A stretch of DNA of 64,000 nucleotides from an uncultured Lachnospiraceae bacterium (GCA_947089905.1 CAMUMG010000005.1:62001-126000); one strand, 5' to 3'; shown: positions 36,485 through 44,767, counted from the stretch's first letter. A program made the numbers and translations. Notes: generated by a model from the letters alone, not told the origin.

Positions 36485-38131
36485 CTATCTTCCTATCAAT
36501 CTTTTCATTTTATTTATACTTTTTCTTACTGGCGCAGTCATTTTCCATGATGTAGAATTTTTAATAGTTTTATTTTCATTATTTAGTCTTTTAATTTCTT
36601 CTTTCCAATATTCTGCTTCTAATTCCTGTAATAAAGCTGACTGCTTATATAATTTTTCACCATCTTTTATATTTCCATTATTATCTGGTATACGTTCACA
36701 TAAATTCTCTTGAGTTCCTATATTAAATATAGTAACTTCTATTGGTAAATATATATTTCCTTTTAAGTCTCTTTTTATTCCTAAACCAATCTCTTTCCAG
36801 TGATTTTTTACTCTTTTATATAGTTGAATAAATCCATTTTCCTTGCTCCAATAATTTCTCAATATATTTTGTATTAACTCATTTCCTTTTACTGCCCCAA
36901 AAAATTCTTCAGATATTGTTTTTCTATTGAGCATTGCAAAAACTCCCTTATAATACCGTAAATAATCAAAACAGGCATTAGGTTTTATTGTATCACCTAT
37001 ATAAAATCCTCCATATTGATAAATATATTTTAGACCGAAATATCTTGCCAATTTTGTATATTCTTTGTTCTTATAAGATTTAAGCAATAATGGATCTTCA
37101 AACAAGGCTTTACAATTTTTTTCATCCAATACTATAATCTGAGCCTCGTCAGTAAAAATATTTTTATAAATTTGTTGTTTTGTTAATATTTGATCTTTAT
37201 CATATCCAAAACCATTTAAAAAAATTATATTTTTAATTCCACTATTAAAAGAATTATACTCTTTTTCAATCCATGATCTTATAGAATTAGGCACTCTCTT
37301 TTTACTATCCCATGATAATTCATCAATATAACTTTTTCCTATCTGTAAAAATTTTTTTCGATAAAGAAAATAATTTTCACTTAAGTATGGTATTCTTTTT
37401 ATTATATTTAAACGAATGTTATCTCTATATTGCTTTAAACTATTTTCTATTGCTATATCCCATGCTTTTAACATTTCTAAAGTTTTAGGATTTCTTTTTT
37501 GTGCTACAATAGAATCCTTCCTTTTTACATAATGATAAAAAGCTTTTGGCATATAGGTAATTTTTTCACAACGAGTTAAAAGAGGAGTTACATAAGCAAA
37601 ATCCTCAAACCATATATCTGGTATTTCTCCTGTTTCTAAAAGTATTTTCTTAGAAAATAACTTGTTACAAAATGAAACGGAGGCTTGCTCTAGTAAATTT
37701 TTACGATCTTTTTTTCCATAAATTTTTCCAGCTATACTACTATTTCCATATTCATCAGTAACGTAAAAAGGGGTATATACTATATCTGCTTTTGTTACTT
37801 TAGCCTTTTGGTATAATTGTTTATATGTTTCCTTCTCAACATAGTCATCCGAGTCTACAAAGCCAATATATTCCCCTTTTGCGAGGTTAATCCCTCTATT
37901 ACGTGTTTTACTTAACCCCATATTTTCATGAGTATAAAATTGAAATTTTTTGGGATATTTTTTTACATATTCTTGAGCAATCGTTCCACTCATATCTGTA
38001 CTTCCATCATTTAAAACAAGAATCTCTATTTCATCTAAAGTCTGCATACGTAAAGAATCTAAACATTTTAAAAGCTTTTCCTCTACATTATATACTGGAA
38101 CTATTATACTTACTTTAGGTATTAATTTCAT
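36485..38131 (-). CDS. bifunctional glycosyltransferase (GT2 + GT32-like), diverged paralogue
   Basis: 548 residues. GT2 signature VSIIVPVYNVEEKLL, VLNDGSTDMS and FVDSDDY. A GT32-like domain follows with YQYGGFYIGDTIKP and EEFFGAVKG. A coiled C-terminus ends in STSWKMTAPVRKSINK, a tail common in glycan-cluster transferases. Same architecture as the two genes after it but more distant. It overlaps the DUF115 gene upstream by 17 bases. Confidence 0.88.
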   Translation of the reverse strand: MKLIPKVSIIVPVYNVEEKLLKCLDSLRMQTLDEIEILVLNDGSTDMSGTIAQEYVKKYPKKFQFYTHENMGLSKTRNRGINLAKGEYIGFVDSDDYVEKETYKQLYQKAKVTKADIVYTPFYVTDEYGNSSIAGKIYGKKDRKNLLEQASVSFCNKLFSKKILLETGEIPDIWFEDFAYVTPLLTRCEKITYMPKAFYHYVKRKDSIVAQKRNPKTLEMLKAWDIAIENSLKQYRDNIRLNIIKRIPYLSENYFLYRKKFLQIGKSYIDELSWDSKKRVPNSIRSWIEKEYNSFNSGIKNIIFLNGFGYDKDQILTKQQIYKNIFTDEAQIIVLDEKNCKALFEDPLLLKSYKNKEYTKLARYFGLKYIYQYGGFYIGDTIKPNACFDYLRYYKGVFAMLNRKTISEEFFGAVKGNELIQNILRNYWSKENGFIQLYKRVKNHWKEIGLGIKRDLKGNIYLPIEVTIFNIGTQENLCERIPDNNGNIKDGEKLYKQSALLQELEAEYWKEEIKRLNNENKTIKNSTSWKMTAPVRKSINKMKRLIGR

Positions 38132-38999
38132 TATTTTTTAATATATCCTCCAAATTTCTCCTTTTAAAAATTTCTAATTTTCCACCTCTTGTTGCATTAT
38201 AAATCTTACAATTTTCTTTTTCTGCAATCTGTTTCATTATTTTATATCCCCAAATCATTAAATCAGTTCTTGGATTTAAGTAATTCGAATCGATCTTTCT
38301 TTTTTGATCTGCTACAGTTTCAATTATATGAGCCTTTTCATTTGAATAATCACAATCTACTCCTAATAAATAAATTTCTTTAAATCCCATATAAATGGCT
38401 AATGCTATTAACATATTTGTTACTGTAAAACAATCATAATAACAAATGGACAATTCTAATTCCTGCTTAAACTTTTTTTTTAATATTCTCCTTCTGTGAT
38501 TTCCATTGTGTATTAAAAGTGAAATTGCCTTATTTGACTTTTGACTCGTTTTTATTTTATAATGAAGAAAAATCGCCTCTTTTGCATAATCATCAAAATT
38601 TTCTGCACTATATTTTGAAATATCTTCTTTATAAGCCAAATAATCTACAATTCCATAATAATCTGGTCTCCATGAAGTATAAGGATAAGTTAAAAAAATA
38701 GTATTAGCACTAAAACAATACTCTCCTTTTATAGTCTCTAAATCCTCATAACGTAAACTTGGACCAGTAGCAACTATAAAACATCTCTTTCCATCATGAC
38801 AATTACGCCATCTTTGAATTTTTTTCATTTCAGGATTATATTTATCTAAATGTAATTTATATAATATTTTTCTAAATAAAATACGTATATGTCCATTTAA
38901 ATTACACCAAATTGCCCAGGGATTTGGATAACGTATTTTACAATATTGAGCATAACATCGAGGAAATTTTTTCTGCAGATACTTAAAAATTTTTTTCAT
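38115..38999 (-). CDS. DUF115 (MptE-like fold) protein
   Basis: 294 residues. RCFIVATGPSLRYEDL, IYLLGVDCDYS and IYNATRGGKLEIFKR are typical of DUF115 proteins linked to surface sugar transfer or flagellar glycosylation. The biochemical role of this branch is unsettled. It may transfer a nonulosonic-type residue, fitting the CMP-sugar-synthetase-like gene downstream (inference). A second DUF115-like domain is fused to the aldolase at 30418. Confidence 0.82.
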   Translation of the reverse strand: MKKIFKYLQKKFPRCYAQYCKIRYPNPWAIWCNLNGHIRILFRKILYKLHLDKYNPEMKKIQRWRNCHDGKRCFIVATGPSLRYEDLETIKGEYCFSANTIFLTYPYTSWRPDYYGIVDYLAYKEDISKYSAENFDDYAKEAIFLHYKIKTSQKSNKAISLLIHNGNHRRRILKKKFKQELELSICYYDCFTVTNMLIALAIYMGFKEIYLLGVDCDYSNEKAHIIETVADQKRKIDSNYLNPRTDLMIWGYKIMKQIAEKENCKIYNATRGGKLEIFKRRNLEDILKNNEINT

Positions 39000-40650
39000 C
39001 TTTAATTACTTGTTTCCTCCATGCTTTTTCAGCTTTTGAGAAGTCTAAGCTTACTTTTTTTATTATTTTTAAAGCTTCTACAATACACCTTATTGTTTCT
39101 ATCCATGACTTTTCTACTAAGAATCCTTTTCTATTTTTGGGATCTATTAATAAAACTTTTTTCTTACCAGCAAAGGCAATAATTGGTGCCCCAATACGAA
39201 TTCTAGCTTTTTTTCTTGCTGGTAAAAAATATCTTAAAAGAATATATAATATATTTCTTTTTGGATATTGGCATGAAGTAGATATTGTATTTACATTTTT
39301 CATTTTATATCCATATTCCATTAATTTTTTATGATACATTTCTGTATCTAATTTAAATAGCCATTCTGGACCTTTTAAAAAATCCTCTACTGCTTTTATA
39401 GATAATTTAAAATCTTTATATCGGTATCGGAATACATTTGCATATAATCGTTCACATATAATATAAATTGCATTTAATTTCCTATTTTCTTTTTTATATA
39501 TGGAATTTGTTATTAATCTATTTCTCACATCATAATATTCTATGATAGAACTTTTTTTATCTTCAAACTCATCATGCCATACAGCTATACCATTTAAATA
39601 AATAGGCCTTTTCCCATTTCGTAAACTATATTCTACATCATCTACATGTATAAAAAATGGAAGGGGATACCCTTTTTTTTCTACATAATTTCTTGGAATA
39701 CAACAATACCACCATCCAGCATATGCCTGATTTTCTATTATATTCTCTGAAACTTTTACTACTTCATTTATTGTTCTCATATCTGTATTTTTATATGGAT
39801 TTTCTATATGTCCATCTAGCCAATTTTCTCCTGCTGCATGTAATATATAAGGAATATCTTTTCGAAACATTGCTCCTCCTAAAAAATGTTCCTCATAATT
39901 TTTTTTAATATAGGTTAAAAAACTTTTTGTTCGTAAAAAGGCTTCAAATTCTATCTGAACATCATCATCCATAAGAATAATATGAGTCATACTATTCTCT
40001 TTCATTGCTTCCTTCATACCACGAGTGAATCCACCTGTTCCACCTGTATTCGGATTAGGGAATAATTGTATCTTTTCTTCTTCTATTAAATTTTTCTTTA
40101 AGTTTCTAGCATTATCTATAATATAAATCCATTCTAAAACACTTTTTTGATCAACTTGATTTTTATTTTTCTCTTTTAATATTTCAATATTTTTAAATAA
40201 TTCTTTTTCTCGGTTATAAGTACAAATAACAAGTGCTAATCTAATATCTCTTCCTATCATATCTGTTTTAATGATACCTCTAAAAATTATTGTAGAGTCA
40301 TCACTATATAACTTTAAATAATAAAATGAATATTTTTGTATACTTATAGAAAAAGAAACTTTTTTCTTTCCATCAAACTCTTTTTGCTCAATCAATATAT
40401 CTTTATCCGCAATGAGTTGTACAACACCTTTTCCTGAAACTTCGATTTCGAAAGTTACTATTTCAATTTTTGTATATTCAGCCCATTTTTTTGCTAAAAA
40501 GCTATTAAAATAAGTATCAAAACAAATAGTTGTATTAGCAGGTAAATATATATTATTTTCTGAAATAATAATATTATTATTTGTATGATAATACAGTTCT
40601 GTTATTTCTGAACCTGTAGTATTTGGCCATATGATATTTTGTAATATCAT
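38983..40650 (-). CDS. GlfT2-like galactofuranosyltransferase family protein
   Basis: 555 residues from the ATG at 40650, preceded by GGAGGG; upstream in-frame codons are probably untranslated. An N-terminal beta-domain of about 150 residues precedes the GT2 core. Core motifs are ALVICTYNRE, GGTGGFTRGM, the metal triad in ILMDDDV, then PFFIHVDDVEYS and AVWHDEF with the likely catalytic Asp/His. This is the GlfT2 architecture, using UDP-galactofuranose or a related donor. UDP-galactopyranose mutase is not in the window. Overlaps the DUF115 gene by 17 bases. Confidence 0.87.
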   Translation of the reverse strand: MILQNIIWPNTTGSEITELYYHTNNNIIISENNIYLPANTTICFDTYFNSFLAKKWAEYTKIEIVTFEIEVSGKGVVQLIADKDILIEQKEFDGKKKVSFSISIQKYSFYYLKLYSDDSTIIFRGIIKTDMIGRDIRLALVICTYNREKELFKNIEILKEKNKNQVDQKSVLEWIYIIDNARNLKKNLIEEEKIQLFPNPNTGGTGGFTRGMKEAMKENSMTHIILMDDDVQIEFEAFLRTKSFLTYIKKNYEEHFLGGAMFRKDIPYILHAAGENWLDGHIENPYKNTDMRTINEVVKVSENIIENQAYAGWWYCCIPRNYVEKKGYPLPFFIHVDDVEYSLRNGKRPIYLNGIAVWHDEFEDKKSSIIEYYDVRNRLITNSIYKKENRKLNAIYIICERLYANVFRYRYKDFKLSIKAVEDFLKGPEWLFKLDTEMYHKKLMEYGYKMKNVNTISTSCQYPKRNILYILLRYFLPARKKARIRIGAPIIAFAGKKKVLLIDPKNRKGFLVEKSWIETIRCIVEALKIIKKVSLDFSKAEKAWRKQVIKDEKNF

Positions 40651-40700
40651 AATATTACCCTCCATTTTCATATATTTGTTCTACTACTACAACAGACATT

Positions 40701-41723
40701 CTATTTTTTTATAATCCTCCATACAATTGCTGCTATCGGATAGAGAATATAGTGACTTTTTCGTAACCATATTAAACTTCTTTTTTCTTTGATTTTATAT
40801 GCTGCTAGACAATTTTCCTTTAACTCTCTTTCTATAAAAACTAATTCTTTTTTTGATTCTTTTCTAATTGGTAAACTGAGTATAATTTGTACATGATTAG
40901 CTTCCATCTTTCCAATTACCTTTGATAAATAGAAAAGAATTTCTTTTTTCTCTCCCAACCTTTCTCTTTCTTTATAAAAGTTTATGAGCGAAAATAATAT
41001 ATTTTTATGCTGTTCCCGATTTTTCTGCATATTTTTTATTGATACACTTTGCTGTTCCTCTCCCAAACGATACTGATATACAAAATAAGGAAGGATACAG
41101 ATTGTTTTAATCCACGGAATCGGAAATAAAATATATTGCATATCCACATAAAACGAATGTTCCGAAAGAACAATTTTTTGTTCTTTTAAAATTGCAGTAC
41201 GGATAGTCCATTCGTGCATACGAATATGTAAAAACTTTGCCGTATCTTGAAAGGAAAGTATCTTTTTTTGAGGAAGTTTTTCTGTACCCTGAATTTGACG
41301 TTTTATAACCTTTTTTAGTTTTCCTGTTTTATAAATCATACAAGTAAATGGTGTAGCAACTAAATCGCAACCTTGTATCTCTATTTTTTGTAATTCTTTT
41401 AAATATCTATCATATGCTGTAGGATTTACCGTATCATCTCCATCTACTACTTTAAAATAAATTCCCTGTGCTGCTGCAATTCCTGTATTTATAGCAGAAC
41501 CATGTCCTCCATTTTGTTTATGGATTACTTTTATAATTTTTGGATATTGTTTTGCATAACGATCTGCTATTGCCGATGTATTATCTTTTGAACCATCATC
41601 TATTATTAAAATCTCTGTACTATTTACTAATTTTACATATAGTAAAGATTCTATACATTCCTCTAAAAATTGTTCTACGTTATATGCTGGTATGACTATG
41701 GATAAAAGCTTTTGATCCTTCAT
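40701..41723 (-). CDS. family 2 glycosyltransferase
   Basis: 340 residues. LSIVIPAYNVEQFLEECIESLL, LIIDDGSKDNT, GGHGSAINTGI and VVDGDDTV define an inverting GT2 domain in the first 120 residues. The rest, about 220 mostly helical residues, has no motif I can name. Second gene of the operon, 16 bases after the first. Confidence 0.9.
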   Translation of the reverse strand: MKDQKLLSIVIPAYNVEQFLEECIESLLYVKLVNSTEILIIDDGSKDNTSAIADRYAKQYPKIIKVIHKQNGGHGSAINTGIAAAQGIYFKVVDGDDTVNPTAYDRYLKELQKIEIQGCDLVATPFTCMIYKTGKLKKVIKRQIQGTEKLPQKKILSFQDTAKFLHIRMHEWTIRTAILKEQKIVLSEHSFYVDMQYILFPIPWIKTICILPYFVYQYRLGEEQQSVSIKNMQKNREQHKNILFSLINFYKERERLGEKKEILFYLSKVIGKMEANHVQIILSLPIRKESKKELVFIERELKENCLAAYKIKEKRSLIWLRKSHYILYPIAAIVWRIIKK

Positions 41724-41739
41724 TTGCCTATACTCCTTT

Positions 41740-42513
41740 TTACAGTCTACGCTTTACTGCACGCAGCAGATTTACTGACATATAACGTGCGGATTTTAAA
41801 ATGGAAAAACCCTCTTGTCTTCGATACATATTCCAAGTTCCCTTTACTCCATGCCATTTATTTGAAGAATGAGAGGCCTTATGTCTACGATAAACAGATA
41901 ATGCTTCATCTAATCCGTAAGCTGTATATCCATTTCTTAAAATTTTCCACCAAGTTGCAGTATCTTCTCTTGCACAATCCTCTGGCATAAATAATAAGGT
42001 ATCTGGTATTTTGCTGCGGTCAAATAACACTGTAATCGTAGAGATCGTTGTATTTTTCAATGCTTCTTGATATTTAATTTGGTGTGGTACATGTACTACT
42101 TTTCCATTTCTCTTTGCTGTCTTATCTGCAAATTCATAGCCAGTGAATGTAAAAGCATAGTCATGTTTGGTTAAAAATTGGTACTGCTTTTCCAGTTTTT
42201 TAGAGTCCCAAATATCATCTGCATCTAAAAACGCCAAATATCTTCCTTTTGCTACTCTAATTCCTGTATTTCTTGCTACAGCGGGTCCTTGATTTTTAGG
42301 AAGACTAAAAACTTTTATTTTATTTTGCTTTCCTTCCTGTTCCCACTTTTTTTTACAGTCATATAGTAAAGAAAGACTTTCGTCTGTTGAAGCATCATCT
42401 ACACAGATAAGTTCCCAATCTGTATAAGTCTGTTTTTCTACAGAACGAATGGTATCGGGCAGATAGGAAGCTGCATTATATACTGGTATAACAATACTGA
42501 TAAGTTGTTCCAT
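41740..42513 (-). CDS. family 2 glycosyltransferase, first gene of the polysaccharide operon
   Basis: 257 residues. ISIVIPVYNAASYLPDTI, CVDDASTDES and AFLDADDIW mark GT2. AREDTATWWKILRNGYTAYGLDEALSVYRRHKAS is the usual acceptor-side block. The ATG follows AAGGTGG. It lies 43 bases downstream of the operon -10 box, so its transcript leader is short. Confidence 0.92.
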   Translation of the reverse strand: MEQLISIVIPVYNAASYLPDTIRSVEKQTYTDWELICVDDASTDESLSLLYDCKKKWEQEGKQNKIKVFSLPKNQGPAVARNTGIRVAKGRYLAFLDADDIWDSKKLEKQYQFLTKHDYAFTFTGYEFADKTAKRNGKVVHVPHQIKYQEALKNTTISTITVLFDRSKIPDTLLFMPEDCAREDTATWWKILRNGYTAYGLDEALSVYRRHKASHSSNKWHGVKGTWNMYRRQEGFSILKSARYMSVNLLRAVKRRL

Positions 42514-42555
42514 TTGACCACCTTATAGTAATAAATGATATAGCATCATTATTTT

Positions 42556-42584
42556 ATAATAACAGATAAAATAGGGGAAATCAA
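42556..42584 (-). promoter_or_regulatory. promoter of the polysaccharide operon
   Basis: Minus strand: -35 TTGATT (42584-42579), 17-base spacer and -10 TATTAT (42561-42556), preceded by TG as an extended -10. The plus-strand sequence ACAGATAAA (42562-42570) in the spacer also occurs on the minus strand at 42730-42722, at the end of the putative guide-RNA scaffold. Apparently the only clear promoter for about 24 kb of genes. Confidence 0.75.
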
Positions 42585-42606
42585 GATTTTTGACAAAATT
42601 CTTCTA

Positions 42607-42615
42607 CCCCCCCCC
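42607..42615. repeat. homopolymeric C9/G9 tract upstream of the operon promoter
   Basis: Nine consecutive C on the plus strand (G on the minus strand) in otherwise very AT-rich sequence, 22 bases upstream of the -35 box. Tracts of this length are prone to slipped-strand length change. Confidence 0.85.
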
Positions 42616-42714
42616 TAGTATAAAAATGAGATTTTTTTACTTATTAATATCAAATTTTCTATTAATTATTAATTAAAATTATAACTCTCAACACAACTAA
42701 GTCTACAAAAATAA

Positions 42715-42848
42715 ACTTTTCTTTATCTGTGCATATAGCTATTTCATAGCGTAAAGCAGAGAAGGGCGGTGCTGTACCCGAAATATGAATGTTACCTTTA
42801 TCTTCACCCATATCCCTTCAATCGTTTCCGACTGTTTTTATTTCAAAC
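42715..42848 (-). ncRNA. putative guide-RNA scaffold downstream of the TnpB-like gene
   Basis: The about 130 bases after the TnpB-like stop are less AT-rich than the rest of the gap and fold readily. One hairpin is CAGTCG-GAAA-CGATTG (42834-42819). A long-range pair joins GAAGGG (42819-42814) with CCCTTC (42766-42761). Another hairpin is GCTAT-GAA-ATAGC (42750-42738). Position, orientation and a 6-bp long-range pairing match the layout of TnpB omega/reRNAs, which lie at and beyond the 3' end of tnpB. The 3' boundary is unknown. A U-rich stretch (TTTATTTTT) follows the possible guide. No comparison with Rfam was possible. Confidence 0.42.
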
Positions 42849-44195
42849 TCAGTCGTTTCTGCTCTCTTCTAAAGAAACCTTCTCAAAACGTCTGAGGAAA
42901 TATTTACCGATATTTTTTGCTGTATTTAGTGCAGTATTTCCCTTATGTCCATTCGGACAAATAAATAACTTACCTCCATAATAATCTTTACTGGCTCTAT
43001 GACCTTCATTATATCTGCGAATCTTTTCTTCACAAATACTACAACAATCTGAAATATGATATGGAGGAATCGTAGTTACAACAATTCCTTCTTTAAATGC
43101 TTTGTATTTCAGGTTATGAATAATTGCTCTTCCCTGCCAGCGGTATCTATTTGTATTCAAATACTGTTTTCCTTGAAAATTAATTGCTTTCCCATAGTTT
43201 GGGACTATTATGACCTTAATTTCTTTTTCTATACAGTAATCTAAAATCTTTCTACTAATTTGATGTGCATAATATTCATTGATCTGCTCTAATTTTTTTA
43301 ATAAAACAGCATTTTCTTTGCTGACTTCTCCCTTTAAATTTTTAATCTCTCTGCCGCTTCCTTTTCGGCTTCTCCGGCTTTTCTCCAATTTTAATAAAAT
43401 TTCTCTTCTCTGACCTTCTCTAGTATTTCCCTCATGTACAAATAGACTATCCACTAATATTCCTTCCTTTGTCATAATTGCACAAACTGCTAGATTGTCA
43501 TGATCGGGAAAAGATATAGCACAAACCGTTTTTTCTGTTTCCATTCTTTCATTTACTGTACGAATATCTTGTACAACTGTTTCTACTGGTACATGTAAAT
43601 AGGCCGTTTTTTTATGAACTTTAAGAAAAGGAGATAAAATCTTTCCTTCTTTGGGAAAATCGCGTCCAGTATATGGGTAGGTTATCCACACCCATTTTTT
43701 ACCATTAAATAATTTCAACTGTATCGAAGTAGCTGTAAAATCTCTATACATTCCTTTATAAAAAACAGGATGTGTACGAAAGATCTCTGCTTTCTTTGGC
43801 ATATTTGTACCAAATTTTTCCTGTCCAGCCTGTACTTTCTCTTCCCAAATAGAATATCTCGTTTTATAACTGCGAATTAGACTAATAGCTTGATTAATTG
43901 CTGCTCTTCTAAAATAAATAGGAGGCTTTGCATTTAGGAATTGGTTTAAAGAGTATTCAATCTCTTTTCCTTCTGCCTTCATCTGTCTAGTTCCAATAGT
44001 TAAGATCTCCAGTTGTCTTAAAAGTTTGTAGTTATCTAATTCTAAAAGTTCTTGCTGTTCTAATAATAGCTTATAATAAAATTCTACTATTTGATTATAT
44101 AGATCAACCGTGTTTTTGATCCAATCTAAATGTCTGTCATAAAGACGCAACTTATATGCAGTTGTAGCACTTCCCGATTTTTTCTGTTCTATCAC
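42849..44195 (-). CDS. TnpB-like protein with apparently inactivated RuvC domain (TldR-like candidate)
   Basis: 448 residues, GTG start preceded by GGGGG. The fold follows IS605 TnpB/Cas12: a helical N-terminal half, RuvC-I at 224-240 (CAISFPDHDNLAVCAI), RuvC-II near 327-336 (KVIIVPNYGKAI), a zinc ribbon (CSIC 385-388, then CPNGH 413-417) and RuvC-III (GNTALNTAKNI 419-429). By position the RuvC-I Asp is Ser or Phe, the RuvC-II Glu is Pro 332 and the RuvC-III Asp is Ala 422, so DNA cleavage is unlikely. Known nuclease-dead TnpBs (TldR) are RNA-guided repressors. There is no tnpA nearby and the frame is intact, which suggests domestication. A rearranged active site is an alternative. Confidence 0.82.
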   Translation of the reverse strand: MIEQKKSGSATTAYKLRLYDRHLDWIKNTVDLYNQIVEFYYKLLLEQQELLELDNYKLLRQLEILTIGTRQMKAEGKEIEYSLNQFLNAKPPIYFRRAAINQAISLIRSYKTRYSIWEEKVQAGQEKFGTNMPKKAEIFRTHPVFYKGMYRDFTATSIQLKLFNGKKWVWITYPYTGRDFPKEGKILSPFLKVHKKTAYLHVPVETVVQDIRTVNERMETEKTVCAISFPDHDNLAVCAIMTKEGILVDSLFVHEGNTREGQRREILLKLEKSRRSRKGSGREIKNLKGEVSKENAVLLKKLEQINEYYAHQISRKILDYCIEKEIKVIIVPNYGKAINFQGKQYLNTNRYRWQGRAIIHNLKYKAFKEGIVVTTIPPYHISDCCSICEEKIRRYNEGHRASKDYYGGKLFICPNGHKGNTALNTAKNIGKYFLRRFEKVSLEESRND

Positions 44196-44224
44196 GGTGA
44201 CCCCCTTTTAAAAAAGGATACTTT

Positions 44225-44319
44225 AATTCGACTTTTAATTAGAATATTACTATATTGTATCGTATTTTAAGTCGTACATTAGTATTATAACACGTATTTA
44301 TACAATTTCAAGTCGAATT
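44225..44319. promoter_or_regulatory. AAGTCGWA sites around the TnpB-like gene promoter
   Basis: Three related sites: AATTCGACTT (44225-44234), AAGTCGTA (44269-44276) and AAGTCGAATT (44310-44319). The first and last are exact inverted copies of one another. One overlaps the -35 and one the start region of the TnpB-like promoter. They are good candidates for operators of the divergent XRE regulator. Confidence 0.45.
44284..44311 (-). promoter_or_regulatory. promoter of the TnpB-like gene
   Basis: Minus strand: -35 TTGAAA (44311-44306), 16-base spacer and -10 TATAAT (44289-44284) preceded by TG (extended -10). The transcript would have a leader of about 80 bases, ending in a CCTTTT/AAAAGG inverted repeat close to the ribosome-binding site. 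Confidence 0.65.
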
Positions 44320-44344
44320 TACGATTTATGAATGGTATTTTATG

Positions 44345-44374
44345 TTGTGTTATTCTTATATTCTTATTTATAAC
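44345..44374 (+). promoter_or_regulatory. putative promoter of the XRE regulator
   Basis: Plus strand: TTGTGT (44345-44350), 18-base spacer, TATAAC (44369-44374), about 65 bases before the regulator start. Moderate match only. Confidence 0.35.
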
Positions 44375-44437
44375 CAAAACTATTCTACAAAATACTATGA
44401 GATAATAGATCCATCAATAAACAAAAGAGGTGATTTT

Positions 44438-44767
44438 ATGTACATGGATTATGCCGAAATTGGCAGAAGAATTGCACAAAAAAGAAAAAATCTACAATTA
44501 ACTCAGGCAGAAGTAGAGGAGAGAGCAAATCTATGCCCCAAATATTTATCTAATATTGAACATGGACGTTCTATTCCTTCTATCGATGTTTTAATGCAGA
44601 TCGCGGATTCTCTTCATACTACCCCCGATCAGCTTTTACTAGGTGCAGGCTCTTTACAAAATGTAGGATTAAGTGATACTACGATTGAGAATATAAGGAG
44701 ACTTCCATCTAATAAACTTGTTTTACTTACAAATTTCGTTGACTGGCTAAATGAACAAAAAATTTGA
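44438..44767 (+). CDS. XRE-family (Cro/CI-type HTH) transcriptional regulator
   Basis: 109 residues from the ATG at 44438, preceded by AGAGGTG; an in-frame start at 44342 would precede the promoter. The HTH covers about residues 8-63: IGRRIAQKRKNLQLTQAEVEER, then CPKYLSNIEHGRSIPSID. A short C-terminal tail could dimerise. It is divergent from the TnpB-like gene and probably controls that intergenic region through the AAGTCGWA repeats (inference). Confidence 0.88.
   Translation: MYMDYAEIGRRIAQKRKNLQLTQAEVEERANLCPKYLSNIEHGRSIPSIDVLMQIADSLHTTPDQLLLGAGSLQNVGLSDTTIENIRRLPSNKLVLLTNFVDWLNEQKI

Noticed and set aside
18806-42513. Prophage or integrative element
   Set aside because: The AT-rich block is a glycan operon; no integrase, phage structural gene, relaxase or attachment repeat was found.
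42769-42981. Plus-strand frame of 70 codons across the TnpB-like 3' end
   Set aside because: Antisense to the TnpB-like gene and the structured non-coding stretch, with no coding signal.
42514-44220. Active IS200/IS605 element
   Set aside because: No tnpA, no clear element ends or target pattern seen, and the TnpB-like catalytic acids are missing. I therefore list a single TnpB-like gene rather than an insertion sequence.
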